In this document: positions 1 through 13,373 of the stretch, piece after piece
Layout: each line of letters opens with the position of its first letter
How positions within the stretch are numbered: position 1 is the first letter of the stretch
NCBI RefSeq assembly: GCF_029946185.1
Contig: NZ_JAQSEA010000133.1
Span: 1-43,341, forward strand
Length of the DNA stretch: 43,341 nucleotides
DNA from: Prosthecobacter sp.
GTDB lineage: Bacteria; Verrucomicrobiota; Verrucomicrobiia; Verrucomicrobiales; Verrucomicrobiaceae
Direction: 5' to 3'
Made by a program: the position numbers and the translations under genes
Notes under the pieces: model-generated
Database searches by the model: none
What the model was told of the DNA's origin: nothing
The model's input: the letters and a program-made list of their open reading frames with translations, nothing else

Positions 1-327
1 ATGCAAGTTGCTGAACTCGTGAAATCCCTCGAAGAGAAGTGGGGCGTTAGCGCCGCTGCTCCTGCTGCCGCCGCCGCCGCTGGTGCTGGCCCTGCAGCCG
101 TCGTGGAAGAAAAAACCGAGTTCGACGTCATCCTGACCGAAGCTGGCACCAACAAAATTGGCGTCATCAAAGAAGTCCGTGGTGTTGTTCCTGGCCTTGG
201 CCTTGCAGAAGCGAAGAAGCTCGTCGAGAGCGCTCCGCAGACCCTCAAGGAAGGCTGCAAAAAGGAAGAAGCCGAAGAGATCAAGAAGAAATTGGAAGCC
301 GCTGGCGCCAAAGTCACGATCAAGTAG
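1..327 (+). CDS. rplL: 50S ribosomal protein L7/L12 (5'-truncated by window)
   Basis: Large-subunit stalk protein L7/L12, which recruits and stimulates translation factor GTPases on the ribosome. The visible 108 residues begin at a Met that aligns with an internal position of E. coli L12 (before the VVELISAMEEKFGVS segment), so about 15 N-terminal residues probably lie upstream of the window. The alanine-rich hinge is at about residues 18-35. The conserved C-terminal domain follows, with the [31 protein letters not shown] and APQTLKEG segments. It heads the rplL-rpoB-rpoC order typical of bacteria. A 381 bp gap separates it from rpoB. Confidence 0.95.
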   Translation: MQVAELVKSLEEKWGVSAAAPAAAAAAGAGPAAVVEEKTEFDVILTEAGTNKIGVIKEVRGVVPGLGLAEAKKLVESAPQTLKEGCKKEEAEEIKKKLEAAGAKVTIK

Positions 328-708
328 TCCTCGTTCCCTCCTGTTCTTTTCCGCGTGGCGTTTGCCATCAATCCGCAGCGCCGCGCGGTCAGGAGCAATT
401 AGTCAGTGTCAGTTTCAATCCCCCGTTTGTTTCGTTACATCGCATGCCCGCATCCGCTCGTGATCCCCGCCAGAACCTCCGCAGCCATTGCTACGGTTCC
501 GGGGCACCTCGCGAAGTGCCGCATGCTTCTGACCCCTTTACTGGCCTGAATCCGGACTCGTTTCTGGATTCCGGCTGCTTCGTTTTTGCGACCATCGTAA
601 ATAATGCCGGGCTGGCCGCCTGACATTATTCTTTTGTTGCTTCGCGGAACTCACATTCCGCATCCCGTGCCACCGCCCATCGCCCCCTAACCGCCTCATC
701 ACTGCCTT
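328..708 (+). other. rplL-rpoB intergenic region
   Basis: This 381 bp spacer has no convincing coding sequence. It holds a near-perfect palindrome at 503-520 and a smaller hairpin, GAATCC (548-553) with GGATTC (566-571). In E. coli the equivalent spacer carries an attenuator and an RNase III site that set the ratio of L7/L12 to RNA polymerase. A similar role here is inference only. I see no clear sigma-70 promoter and no Shine-Dalgarno sequence before rpoB. Confidence 0.5.
503..520. repeat. Near-perfect 18 bp palindrome upstream of rpoB
   Basis: GGCAC and GTGCC arms flank a TCGCGA centre, with one mismatched pair (C/A) between arm and centre. It lies in the rplL-rpoB spacer, about 190 bp before rpoB. 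It could be an RNA processing or attenuation hairpin, or a protein operator. No T-run follows, so a simple intrinsic terminator is unlikely. Confidence 0.4.
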
Positions 709-4569
<3,861 letters not shown>

Positions 4570-4622
4570 CTCATCTTCCCCAGAAACCCAGCGCATAAAC
4601 CTGCCACCCATCTCCACACATC

Positions 4623-7600
4623 ATGAATGCTGACGCGAGCTTGAAAGAAATCTTCGGGGAACCCAAACACGGCGAGGAGTTCGACTATGTGTCGATCTGT
4701 ATCGCCTCTGCGGACCGCACCCGCTCCTGGTCCTCCGGTGAAGTTAAGAACCCAGAAACCATCAACTATCGTACGTTCAAGCCTGAAAAAGGCGGCTTGT
4801 TCTGCGAGCGTATCTTCGGACCCACCCGTGACTGGGAGTGCGCCTGCGGCAAGTACAAGCGCATCAAGCACAAGGGGGTCGTTTGCGACCGCTGCGGTGT
4901 TGAAGTGACTCTGTCCCGCGTTCGTCGCGAGCGCATGGGCCACATCGAACTCGCTGTGCCAGTGACGCACATCTGGTTCTACAAGTGCATGCCTTCCCGC
5001 ATCGGCCTCATGCTCGACATGACCGCCCGTTCGTTGGAGCGCGTGATCTATTATGAAGACTACATGGTCATTGATCCAGGCAGCACCCCGCTTCAGCGCG
5101 GCCAGCTCCTGACCGAAGTCGATCTTCGTGAAGCCGAAGAGCAGTACGGTGCAGACGCCTTCCGCGTCGGCATGGGTGCTCAGGCCATCCGCGACATCTT
5201 CGCCCAGCTCAACCTGGCGGACGTGACGAAGGAACTCGAAGAGGCGATGACCAAGACGCGCTCCAAGCAGATCCGCAAGAAGCTCGCCAAGCGCCTCAAG
5301 CTCTGCCAGGGCTTTGCTGAAAGCCACAGCCGTCCGGAGTGGATGATCCTCGAAGTGCTGCCGGTCATCCCGCCAGACCTTCGCCCCCTCGTTCCTCTCG
5401 AAGGCGGCCGCTTTGCGACCTCCGACTTGAACGATCTCTATCGTCGCGTCATCAACCGCAACAACCGTCTCAAGAACCTTCTTCAGCTTCGCACACCGGA
5501 TGTCATCATCCGCAATGAAAAGCGCATGCTGCAGGAAGCTGTGGACGCCTTGTTCGACAACGGCCGCCACGGCCGCCCAGTGACCGGCGCAGGCAACCGC
5601 CCGCTGAAGTCCATGTCCGACATGCTCAAGGGCAAGTCCGGCCGCTTCCGTCAGAACCTTCTCGGCAAGCGCGTCGACTACTCCGGCCGTTCCGTCATCG
5701 TTATCGGACCTGACCTTCTGCTGCACCAATGCGGTCTGCCGAAGAAGATGGCCCTCGTGCTGTTCGAACCCTTCATCATCCGCCGTCTCAAGGAGATGGG
5801 CTTGGTGCACACCGTGCGCTCCGCGAAGAAGATGATCGAACGCCGCACCCCAGAAGTGTGGGACATCCTTGACGAAGTGACCAAGGGTCACCCCGTCCTC
5901 CTCAACCGTGCTCCGACCCTCCATCGTCTTTCGATCCAGGCTTTCGAGCCGAAGCTCATCGAAGGTGACGCCATTCGCGTGCATCCCCTCGTTTGTACGG
6001 CCTACAACGCCGACTTCGACGGTGACCAGATGGCCGTCCACGTCCCGCTTTCCATCGAAGCTCAGATGGAAGCCCGCTTGCTCATGCTCGCGCCGAACAA
6101 CCTGTTCAGCCCTGCCAGCGGCAAGCCGGTGATGAATCCTTCCCAGGACATTCCTCTGGGCTGCTACTTCCTCACCTACCTGCGTGAGTTCCCGAATCAG
6201 GATGCCAAGGCCAAGAAGGGTGATGTCGAAGGTCGCGTGCCGATCTTCAACGACGCCTCCGAAGTTGAGTTCGCCATTTCCGAAGGCGGCTTGACGGTGA
6301 ACGACAAGGTGCGTTTCCGCAATCCTGACTGGAACATGCCGAAGCGTCCGTTTGGTGACGGCAGCAAGGCCGTGATCGAAACCACCGCAGGTCGTGTTCT
6401 CTTCAACGAAACCTGGCCTGAGGGCCTCGGCTTCATCAACACCACCGTCGGCAAGAAGCAGATCTCGGACATCATCTGGCGCTGCTTCCAGACCGTGGGC
6501 CAGAAGGAAACCGTCAACGCGCTCGACCGTCTTAAGACGCTCGGCTTCCGCGAAGCGACTCGTTCCGGTTGTTCCATCGGTATCACCGACATGGTCATCC
6601 CGACCGCCAAGGCCGCTGGTCTTGAGAACGCCTACAAGCAGATCGAAGAAATCGAGAAGCAGTATCGCCGTGGTATTATCACCAACGGTGAGCGCTATCA
6701 AAAGATCATCGACATCTGGACGCAGGTGGGTGAAATCGTCGCCGACGAACTCTTCCGCACGTTGGAATACAACGAAGGCAAGAAGCACCACAATCCGCTC
6801 TACGTCATGGTGAACTCGGGTGCCCGAGGCAACCGTACGCAGATCAAGCAGCTTGCAGGTATGCGCGGTCTGATGGCCAAGCCTTCCGGTGAAATTATCG
6901 AACGTCCGATCACCTCGAACTTCCGTGAAGGTCTGAGCGTGCTCGAATACTTCATCTCCACTCACGGTGCTCGTAAAGGCCTTGCCGATACCGCACTTAA
7001 GACGGCTGACTCCGGGTACATGACCCGTAAGCTCGTCGATGTGTCTCAGGACGTCATCGTCACTGAGGAAGATTGCGGCACGGTCAACGGCATCACGCTT
7101 GCTTCCATCTATCAGGGTGACGAAGAAATCGTCGATCTCAAGACCCGCGTCTATGGCCGTGTCTCCTGCGAAACGATTCACGATCCCGTGGACAAGAGCG
7201 TCGTCATCAAGGCCGGTCAGCTCGCTTCCGAAAAAGAAGCCGCTCACCTCGCCAAGATCGGTGTCGAGAAGCTCAAGATCCGCTCCGTGCTCACTTGCGA
7301 AAGCAAGCGTGGCTGCTGCTCGAAGTGCTACGGCCTCCACCTCGCCACGCACAAAATGGCGAAGATCGGCGAAGCCGTCGGCATCGTCGCTGCTCAGTCC
7401 ATCGGCGAACCCGGAACTCAGCTCACCATGCGTACCTTCCACGTGGGTGGTGCTGCCACGGCCTCCTTCAAGCAGCCCTTCATCAACGTCAAAAACGCTG
7501 GTACCGTCAAGTACACCGACATGCGTGCGGTTACCACGATCGAAGGCACCTGGATCGCTCTTACCAAAAACGGTATCCTCTCCATCCATGACGACGACGG

Positions 7601-8762
7601 TCGCGAACTCGAAAGCCACAAGCTGGTCACGGGTGCCGTTATCGCTGTCGAAGACGGTGGCAAGGTCAAGAAGGGCCAGCAGGTCGTCACTTGGGATCCG
7701 TATAACGTGCCAATTATCACCGAGAAGGCTGGTAAGCTGGAGTTCCGCGACATGATCTCGGGCATCACCATCACCAAGGAAAAGAACGAGTCCACCGGCA
7801 ACGAAGAAACCGTCGTTATCGAGCACAAGGAAGATCTCCATCCGCAGGTCGTCGTTGTGAATCCGAAGACGCACGAAGTTCTCGCCAGCTACACCATTCC
7901 AGCGGGCGCTCACTTGAGCGTGAAGAACAACGAGAAAGTCGAAGCGGGTACCACCATTGCCAAGACGCCACGTAAGGCATCGAAGACGAAGGACATCACC
8001 GGTGGTCTTCCACGTGTGGCAGAACTCTTCGAAGCCCGTAAGCCGAAGGACGCCTGCGAAATCGCCCGTATCGACGGCACCGTCGAAATCGGTGGTCTGG
8101 TCCGTGGCAAGCGCCGCGTGATCGTCACCGACAACAAGACCGGCCAGCAGGAAGAACATCTCATTCCCCGCAGCAAGCACATCTTGCTGTTCAACGGCGA
8201 CCACGTCAGCAAAGGCGACCAGATCACCGATGGTCCAGTCGTTCCGCATGACCTCCTCGAAATTCTTGGCCCACAGGCTCTCCGTGAGCACTTGGTCACG
8301 GAAGTTCAGGAAGTGTACCGCGCCCAGGGTGTGGAAATCAATGACAAGCACGTTGAGATCATCATCCGTCAGATGCTCCGCAAGGTGAAAGTCACCGACA
8401 CCGGCGACACCGAGTTCCTCTGGGGCGACCAGATCGACCGCGGCGAGTTCGAGAAGGAAAACAACCGTGTCATCGAAGAAGGCGGCAAGCCTGCGGAAGC
8501 AGAGCCCGTCCTCCTCGGCATCACCAAGGCTTCCATCGAAACCGAATCCTTCATCTCGGCAGCTTCCTTCCAGGACACCACCCGTGTGCTCACCGAAGCC
8601 GCCACCCTTGCCAAGTCCGACTTCCTGCGCGGCTTCAAGGAAAACGTCATCATGGGTCACCTCATCCCAGCCGGCACGGGCTTCATCACCAACCGCAACT
8701 TCGAACTCCACGAAACCGAGCGCCCTGCGCTGCCTGTCCTCGTGGACGAAGACGCGGCCTAA
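4623..8762 (+). CDS. rpoC: DNA-directed RNA polymerase subunit beta'
   Basis: Catalytic beta' subunit, 1379 residues. The N-terminal zinc site is at about residues 73-91 (Cys-Ala-Cys-Gly and Cys-Asp-Arg-Cys pairs). The universally conserved [12 protein letters not shown] loop, whose three aspartates hold the active-site magnesium, is at about 462-473. The second zinc site (one Cys, then CCSKC) is at about 892-905. The trigger-loop/bridge-helix region is recognisable by [15 protein letters not shown] just downstream. The length is typical of Gram-negative-type beta'. It lies 53 bp after rpoB, without a Shine-Dalgarno sequence, and is closed by the terminator at 8788-8823. The opposite strand carries a 1404-codon shadow frame that is not a gene. 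Confidence 0.99.
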   Translation: MNADASLKEIFGEPKHGEEFDYVSICIASADRTRSWSSGEVKNPETINYRTFKPEKGGLFCERIFGPTRDWECACGKYKRIKHKGVVCDRCGVEVTLSRVRRERMGHIELAVPVTHIWFYKCMPSRIGLMLDMTARSLERVIYYEDYMVIDPGSTPLQRGQLLTEVDLREAEEQYGADAFRVGMGAQAIRDIFAQLNLADVTKELEEAMTKTRSKQIRKKLAKRLKLCQGFAESHSRPEWMILEVLPVIPPDLRPLVPLEGGRFATSDLNDLYRRVINRNNRLKNLLQLRTPDVIIRNEKRMLQEAVDALFDNGRHGRPVTGAGNRPLKSMSDMLKGKSGRFRQNLLGKRVDYSGRSVIVIGPDLLLHQCGLPKKMALVLFEPFIIRRLKEMGLVHTVRSAKKMIERRTPEVWDILDEVTKGHPVLLNRAPTLHRLSIQAFEPKLIEGDAIRVHPLVCTAYNADFDGDQMAVHVPLSIEAQMEARLLMLAPNNLFSPASGKPVMNPSQDIPLGCYFLTYLREFPNQDAKAKKGDVEGRVPIFNDASEVEFAISEGGLTVNDKVRFRNPDWNMPKRPFGDGSKAVIETTAGRVLFNETWPEGLGFINTTVGKKQISDIIWRCFQTVGQKETVNALDRLKTLGFREATRSGCSIGITDMVIPTAKAAGLENAYKQIEEIEKQYRRGIITNGERYQKIIDIWTQVGEIVADELFRTLEYNEGKKHHNPLYVMVNSGARGNRTQIKQLAGMRGLMAKPSGEIIERPITSNFREGLSVLEYFISTHGARKGLADTALKTADSGYMTRKLVDVSQDVIVTEEDCGTVNGITLASIYQGDEEIVDLKTRVYGRVSCETIHDPVDKSVVIKAGQLASEKEAAHLAKIGVEKLKIRSVLTCESKRGCCSKCYGLHLATHKMAKIGEAVGIVAAQSIGEPGTQLTMRTFHVGGAATASFKQPFINVKNAGTVKYTDMRAVTTIEGTWIALTKNGILSIHDDDGRELESHKLVTGAVIAVEDGGKVKKGQQVVTWDPYNVPIITEKAGKLEFRDMISGITITKEKNESTGNEETVVIEHKEDLHPQVVVVNPKTHEVLASYTIPAGAHLSVKNNEKVEAGTTIAKTPRKASKTKDITGGLPRVAELFEARKPKDACEIARIDGTVEIGGLVRGKRRVIVTDNKTGQQEEHLIPRSKHILLFNGDHVSKGDQITDGPVVPHDLLEILGPQALREHLVTEVQEVYRAQGVEINDKHVEIIIRQMLRKVKVTDTGDTEFLWGDQIDRGEFEKENNRVIEEGGKPAEAEPVLLGITKASIETESFISAASFQDTTRVLTEAATLAKSDFLRGFKENVIMGHLIPAGTGFITNRNFELHETERPALPVLVDEDAA

Positions 8763-8787
8763 GCCCGACCGTCCGTTCAAACCTCAC

Positions 8788-8823
8788 CCGCCTCCCTCGG
8801 TGCAAACCGTCGGAGGCGGTTTT
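8788..8823 (+). terminator. Intrinsic terminator of the rpoBC operon
   Basis: A perfect 8 bp stem, CCGCCTCC (8788-8795) with GGAGGCGG (8812-8819), is followed directly by TTTT. Inside the loop a second stem, CGGT/ACCG (8798-8801 with 8806-8809), is capped by a GCAA tetraloop. It starts 26 bp after the rpoC stop codon. It is the clearest rho-independent terminator in the window. Confidence 0.88.
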
Positions 8824-9111
8824 GCGTACCGGGGGGCGGTTGCCATGGTTGCATCCCATGCGTCGGTTCGCGGTTTTGAAGGTGGATTTGAAACGGGTCG
8901 GATTGTTTGGCTTCTCCCAAGGAGCGGTGGTGGCTGCTGATCTTGCCACTCTTTATCCGAACTCGAAACCGAACGCCCAGCGCGGCCGCCCTCCCTGATG
9001 AATCGCTCAGGCGTCCAATCGACGCTGTTGGGACGAAACCATGATTGAAACCAAGCATGGCATCCGATCGCCCTGAGACTTTCTTCACTCATTACCTCCC
9101 CCCAAATACAG
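8824..9111 (+). other. Gap between the rpoC terminator and the CsbD-like gene
   Basis: About 290 bp with no convincing gene. Short frames here overlap one another on both strands and show no recognisable protein features. The promoter of the CsbD-like gene must lie here, but I do not see a good -35/-10 pair. Confidence 0.35.
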
Positions 9112-9333
9112 ATGAACACGATCTTAATCCAAGGCGTCTGGAACATCCTCAAGGGCAAGCTCAAGCAGACTTGGGCGTTGATCACAGGCGACCGTGTGGA
9201 CTACCAGGAAGGGCGGGCGGAGGTATTTCTCGGACGCATCCAGAAGAAGGCTGGCGTAAAACGTGCGGCGATCAAGAGAGCCCAGCGTGAGTGCGAGAAA
9301 TTGTGGCTGCAGATCGACCCGTGCTCGAAGTGA
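9112..9333 (+). CDS. CsbD family stress-response-like protein
   Basis: A 73-residue protein of the CsbD/UPF0337 type. These are small helical proteins often induced by general stress, with unknown biochemical role. The family pattern is visible: a GxWxxLKGK-like start (GVWNILKGKLKQTWALITGD), an acidic/glycine turn, then EGRAEVFLGRIQKKAGV. The C-terminus is more basic and longer than usual and carries two cysteines. It is monocistronic between the rpoC terminator and a convergent gene. Recognition rests on the motif pattern, and the basic tail is atypical. Confidence 0.75.
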   Translation: MNTILIQGVWNILKGKLKQTWALITGDRVDYQEGRAEVFLGRIQKKAGVKRAAIKRAQRECEKLWLQIDPCSK

Positions 9334-9401
9334 TTGTCCACGCGGGATGCTGACTGTTCATGGTTGGCCCTGCAACCGTCAACCAGGTTAAACTTCCCCT
9401 C

Positions 9402-10277
9402 TCAGCGTGGCACAATGCCGATGTAGTTCCGCACCGTGCTCCAGCCGGGATCGGTATGTTCGCGGCCGTCGTTGGTGCGGTAGTAGAGGGCGGAGGAGCG
9501 GCCGCCGTCGAGATTGAGGGCACGGTTGACGGTGAATGCTGGCATGATGCCGGGAGTGGTGAGGAGCTCGGCGAGTTCACTCAGACTGATGTCGTGGGCG
9601 GTGCCGATGAGCCATTGATTGCCGCCGTCGTTGGCGATGAAGGTGCGGTTGCTGCGCTTGCGGCTATCGAGCTTGGGCACGGCCTGACCGCCATCGACCA
9701 GACGCGGGCCTGCTTGCACCAGCTCAGTTGCTGCGTCGGAGTTCACCTCCGCATTCCAGAGCAACTGGAGTTGCGACGTGACAACGACTGCTCCCGTGAG
9801 CAGCGGGCCTGTCTGCCAGGAGCCGGTGCGCTGACCATTGGCGATCATGAGACCCATGGGCTTGAATTCAGGTGTGAAGAAGCCGCCATTCACGCCCGCG
9901 ACGGCTGCGGCGCCGTGCATGCATTCGGTGATGCGGCTGCCGCCGGACCAGTCTTCGGGCTGGTCGATGACCTTGAGATCAAACTGACGGCTGTCGAAGA
10001 CTACGACCTGCACTTGGAAGGAGTGGTGTTCGCGGCCGATCTTGTACTGGATCAGCGAGGCACCGCCGAAAAGCGGCTGACCGTTGAAATCGGAGATGGC
10101 GGTCCACTTCGCCGACGGGGTTGGCTTGGGCGGAGGTTGGGCGGCCACTTCATCCGCCGAAGGATAGGGCGGGGCGAGGGGCGTCGGCGGCTCTGGATCT
10201 GCAATGGCCGGCGCTTGCCGTGGCGGTGTGGCGCAGCTTGCCAGCGCCAGGGAGAGGATGAAGATCAGCGGGCGCAT
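9402..10277 (-). CDS. Phosphodiester glycosidase family lipoprotein (NAGPA/DUF2233-like)
   Basis: Predicted exported lipoprotein of 291 residues. The signal peptide ends in the lipobox Leu-Ala-Ser-Cys, with the modified Cys at residue 15, followed by a proline-rich linker to about residue 55. The remainder resembles the phosphodiester glycosidase (NAGPA) domain found in human uncovering enzyme and in spore and cell-wall associated bacterial proteins. Conserved segments are AGVNGGFF, LDSRKRSNRTFIA, and the C-terminal ALNLDGGRSSALYY. Family members cleave phosphodiester-linked sugars; the substrate here is unknown. It starts 4 bp after the rdgB stop, so the two are very probably cotranscribed. 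Confidence 0.85.
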   Translation of the reverse strand: MRPLIFILSLALASCATPPRQAPAIADPEPPTPLAPPYPSADEVAAQPPPKPTPSAKWTAISDFNGQPLFGGASLIQYKIGREHHSFQVQVVVFDSRQFDLKVIDQPEDWSGGSRITECMHGAAAVAGVNGGFFTPEFKPMGLMIANGQRTGSWQTGPLLTGAVVVTSQLQLLWNAEVNSDAATELVQAGPRLVDGGQAVPKLDSRKRSNRTFIANDGGNQWLIGTAHDISLSELAELLTTPGIMPAFTVNRALNLDGGRSSALYYRTNDGREHTDPGWSTVRNYIGIVPR

Positions 10278-10281
10278 GGGT

Positions 10282-10878
10282 TCAGGCCAATGAGGCGAGT
10301 TGTTCCTTCATTTCCGCGAGGGCGCGGGCACGGTGGCTGAGCTGGTTCTTGGTCTCGGCAGGCAGGACGCCGAAAGTCTCCGTGAAGCCCTCAGGAATGA
10401 AAAGGGCATCGTAACCGAAGCCACCCGCACCCACTTCCTCGGTGAGGAGCTGGCCTTCGACACTGCCATGCGTGACGTGCAGAACTTTGCCATCGCGTGC
10501 AAGGACCATGCAGCACTGGAAGCGCCCGCTGAAGGGTGCAGGCTGTCCCAGTTTGGCGAGTTCGGTTTTCAGTTTGGCACGGTTGTCAGCGGCATTGGCA
10601 TCTTCTCCCGCATAGCGGGCGCTGCGCACTCCAGGTGCACCGCCGAGAGCATCCACCTCAAGACCGGAATCATCCGCGAGCACCAGCAGGCCTGGGGTGC
10701 CACGGCTGCCGCTCACGGCTTTGATGATGGCGTTGGCCTCGAAGGTATCGCCAGTTTCTTCATCGAGCATGACCCCGGGATGGCCCCGGAGATCTTCAAC
10801 CTGCCATGCGTCTCCGAGGATGGCGGCGACTTCTTCAGTCTTGTGGGCGTTGGAAGTGGCGAAGATGAGACGGGGCAT
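10282..10878 (-). CDS. rdgB: Non-canonical purine NTP pyrophosphatase (RdgB/HAM1)
   Basis: House-cleaning enzyme that hydrolyses dITP, ITP and XTP to monophosphates, keeping deaminated purines out of nucleic acids. 198 residues, normal family length. The N-terminal FATSNAHKTEE substrate loop, the ADDSGLEVDAL metal-binding motif at about residue 67, and PGVRSARYAG are all present. The start is preceded by no Shine-Dalgarno sequence. It is the first gene of a two-gene unit with the NAGPA-like lipoprotein. Confidence 0.96.
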   Translation of the reverse strand: MPRLIFATSNAHKTEEVAAILGDAWQVEDLRGHPGVMLDEETGDTFEANAIIKAVSGSRGTPGLLVLADDSGLEVDALGGAPGVRSARYAGEDANAADNRAKLKTELAKLGQPAPFSGRFQCCMVLARDGKVLHVTHGSVEGQLLTEEVGAGGFGYDALFIPEGFTETFGVLPAETKNQLSHRARALAEMKEQLASLA

Positions 10879-10928
10879 GGGGGAGTGACGAAGGTGGAGG
10901 TCAAGGAATAGTCAAAGGATGGTCAGGA

Positions 10929-10950
10929 GGTCAAGGCTCGACTCTTGACC
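10929..10950. repeat. GGTCAAG/CTTGACC hairpin element, copy 1
   Basis: Perfect 7 bp stem GGTCAAG (10929-10935) with CTTGACC (10944-10950) and an 8 nt loop. Further partial copies surround it: GGTCAAGG at 10899-10906, GTCAAAGG from 10911, GGTCAGG from 10921, CTTGACAA from 10954 and TTTGACC from 10971. It lies between rdgB and the CNNM-like gene. The same arrangement recurs at 36818-36857. Confidence 0.55.
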
Positions 10951-11048
10951 CTGCTTGACAACATTGGGCCTTTGACCGCGATACCGACGAATGAATCGTG
11001 GGCTTGGAGCCAACCATCGTCAACCACCGTGAGCTCCGCCTTTCCCCT

Positions 11049-11984
11049 TCAATGCATCAGCGGTTCGAGCAAACGCTCCTCCGTAATCAGTCCCAGAGGC
11101 TGCTGGCGTTCATCGACGACGATGGCGAGGCGGCGGCCGGATTTGCGCATGCGCTGCAGGGCGTGCAGGGCTGGCAGGCTGGCAGAAATGACGTCGAGCG
11201 TGCGCATGTGGTGCCGTACGAGGCGGTCAGGTGGAATGATGGCGGGCAGTTCGGTGGTGTCCAGCAGACCGATGAAGCTGCCGCTGTCACCGAGCACGGG
11301 GAGCAGGGTGCAGTTTTGTTCCCGGGCGACGATCAAGGCCGTGCTAAGCGGGATCTCAGCGGCGAGGGCGATGCTGCGTGCCAGAGGCTGCATGACGTCG
11401 CCGGTGCGCAGTTTTTTGTAATCCAGCACGCGTTCGATGAGATGCGTGGCATTGGCAGAAAGCTGATGCTGGGTGGCAAGCTGCTGTGCCAGCGCTTTCA
11501 GATCTTCGCGGCCGCGTGTCTGACGTGCCTCACTCGGTGCTGCGGTGGGGTCGGCGGTGCGTCTGCCTGCCACCACGCGGAACAGGGGGCGGGCCAGACC
11601 GACGAAATGAACGAGCGGCGAGACGCTGCGCATGGAGCGGAAGGGATAGCTGCGGAAGATCTTCTTGGGCATCACTTCGAGGCCGATGAGAAAAACCGGC
11701 AGAGCGAGGGTGAAAGCGAGCACATAGCCCCACAGGCTCGCATGGTGAATGACGGGAAACGCGATGAGCAGGAAGGCGGCGAGATTGGTGAGGTGATTGG
11801 CCACGGTGATGCAGCCGATCAAGGCATCCCGATCTTCCAGCAGCGGCAGCAGGTTGCGTGCGCGGCGGTCTCCAGCGCTGGCCGCATGACGCACACGCAC
11901 ACGGCTGACGGCCATCACCGCGCTTTCCAGACCGGAGAGCATGAAGGACAGGACCATGAAGAGGATGAGCAGGAGCCAGGTCAT
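11049..11984 (-). CDS. CNNM/DUF21 and CBS-domain membrane protein, short form
   Basis: A 311-residue protein with an N-terminal DUF21/CNNM-type membrane domain (hydrophobic helices around residues 1-20, 60-110 and 125-150; VMPKKIF motif of the family). A cytoplasmic region with paired CBS-like repeats follows (TGDVMQPLARSIAL and LLPVLGDSGSFIGLLDTTEL). It stops at the second CBS repeat and lacks the C-terminal CorC_HlyC domain present in its upstream neighbour. Relatives are implicated in magnesium or cobalt efflux and divalent-metal homeostasis. It lies 15 bp downstream of the longer paralogue. The pair probably acts together, possibly as a heterodimer (inference). Confidence 0.88.
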   Translation of the reverse strand: MTWLLLILFMVLSFMLSGLESAVMAVSRVRVRHAASAGDRRARNLLPLLEDRDALIGCITVANHLTNLAAFLLIAFPVIHHASLWGYVLAFTLALPVFLIGLEVMPKKIFRSYPFRSMRSVSPLVHFVGLARPLFRVVAGRRTADPTAAPSEARQTRGREDLKALAQQLATQHQLSANATHLIERVLDYKKLRTGDVMQPLARSIALAAEIPLSTALIVAREQNCTLLPVLGDSGSFIGLLDTTELPAIIPPDRLVRHHMRTLDVISASLPALHALQRMRKSGRRLAIVVDERQQPLGLITEERLLEPLMH

Positions 11985-11999
11985 GCGGGAGTGATGAAA

Positions 12000-13262
12000 T
12001 TAGCTGTCGCTGGATTCATCGGCAGGTTTGGGTTTGAGGCGAAGTTCCACCTCCTGAATGCGGGCACGCACGATGCGGCGCACCTTGAGGTCGGCGTTGT
12101 CGAGGGTGATCCGCTCCCCCGGCTTGGGCACATGGCCGAGCTGATTGAAGACCAGCCCGCCGATGGTGTCGATGCCGTCAGCTTCCAGATCCACACCGAG
12201 CTCTGCTTTGAGGTGATCGAGTCGAGTGCCGCCATCCAGCAGAAAACGACCTGCTCCCAGATCTCGGATCTCCGAGGTTTCCCCATGCCAGGGCGCCGCT
12301 TCATAGAGCAGCCAGTCGGCGATTTCCCGGCGGGTGATCATGCCTTCGAGACCGCCGTATTCATCTGCGATGATCACGGGTTGGTCATCGTTATGCAGAT
12401 GGTGCTCCAAAGCTTCGAGCACCGGCATGGTCTCAGGAACAAAGGCGGGCGTGCGCATGAGTGTGCGCCACTCCGGACGGTTCGCGAGCTTCCAGGCGCT
12501 GGTATCGATCACGCCTTCGACGAAGTCGGGGGTCTCGCCGTAAACGACGACAAAACGCCCGGCGGATTTTTCCAGAATGGCGGTCGTCTTCTGCGGCGAG
12601 TCATCGCTGCTCATGAGCGCGAGATCGACGCGCGGGATCATGCAGTCGCGCACGGTGAGCGCCTCGATGTCGAGTGCTTCATGGATCATGGCGCTCTCAT
12701 CGCTGTCCAGCAGGCCCTGCTCCTGGCGCATTTCGACGAGGGTTTCGAACTCATGACGCGTCACAGGCATACGGGTCTTGATATGCCGGGTGACGAATTT
12801 TTGCAGCAGCACATCCGTGGTGCGGTCAACGAGCGCGGCGAGGGGGTCGATCACGTTGCGCAGCGGGTGCAGCAAACGCAGGCTGCCGAGCAGAACCACC
12901 GAGGGATTGTGAGCGGCAAAAAATTTAGGAGCCATATCTCCTAGCAGGACCGTTGCCAAGAATATGGCGGATGCTGTGATCCACCCATTCCAGCCCAATG
13001 CCAGCAGCGGCCCAGTCACCAGCCACAGGCCGAGTGCGGCGAGGGCGAGATTCAGCGCCGCAGAGAGCAGCATGGTGCGGTGCAACTGAGCAAAGGGATT
13101 CGCGGTGATGGCACGCAGTCTTTTGGCCACGGCCCCTTCACCGGCGGCGAGCAACTGAGCCTCAGTGTCGCGCGCGCTGTGGATGGCTGTTTCCGCAGCG
13201 GAAGTGACCGCGAGCAGCAGGAGCAGCGCGAAGTAGAGCAGAAAAGCGACAAACAGGGACAT
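12000..13262 (-). CDS. Hemolysin C/CorC family (CNNM) transporter, full length
   Basis: A 420-residue member of the same family, with the full architecture: DUF21 membrane domain (residues about 1-180), two CBS repeats (about 200-320, including LTVRDCMIPRVDLALM), and a C-terminal CorC_HlyC domain (about 335-410, with LLDGGTRLDHLKAEL, DTIGGLVFNQLGHVPKPGE and a final RRIVRARIQEVELRL strand). Likely role is divalent cation (Mg2+/Co2+) handling at the inner membrane. It is first in a two-gene minus-strand unit and transcribed divergently from the ThuA gene. Confidence 0.92.
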   Translation of the reverse strand: MSLFVAFLLYFALLLLLAVTSAAETAIHSARDTEAQLLAAGEGAVAKRLRAITANPFAQLHRTMLLSAALNLALAALGLWLVTGPLLALGWNGWITASAIFLATVLLGDMAPKFFAAHNPSVVLLGSLRLLHPLRNVIDPLAALVDRTTDVLLQKFVTRHIKTRMPVTRHEFETLVEMRQEQGLLDSDESAMIHEALDIEALTVRDCMIPRVDLALMSSDDSPQKTTAILEKSAGRFVVVYGETPDFVEGVIDTSAWKLANRPEWRTLMRTPAFVPETMPVLEALEHHLHNDDQPVIIADEYGGLEGMITRREIADWLLYEAAPWHGETSEIRDLGAGRFLLDGGTRLDHLKAELGVDLEADGIDTIGGLVFNQLGHVPKPGERITLDNADLKVRRIVRARIQEVELRLKPKPADESSDS

Positions 13263-13373
13263 TTAGGGAACTGCTCAGTGTGGGTGACGGCACCGAGGGT
13301 CAAGGTGTATTACGAACTCTTGCGCAGGTTCGTTCTTGCCAAAAGTTCGCGGGACTGATAGCAAGGTCACACC

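Noticed and set aside
9360-9385. TGGTTG/CAACCA hairpin between the CsbD-like gene and the NAGPA-like lipoprotein gene
   Set aside because: Only 6 bp with a 13 nt loop; could occur by chance.
10998-12944. 648-codon plus-strand frame over the CNNM genes
   Set aside because: Shadow of two well-supported minus-strand membrane protein genes.
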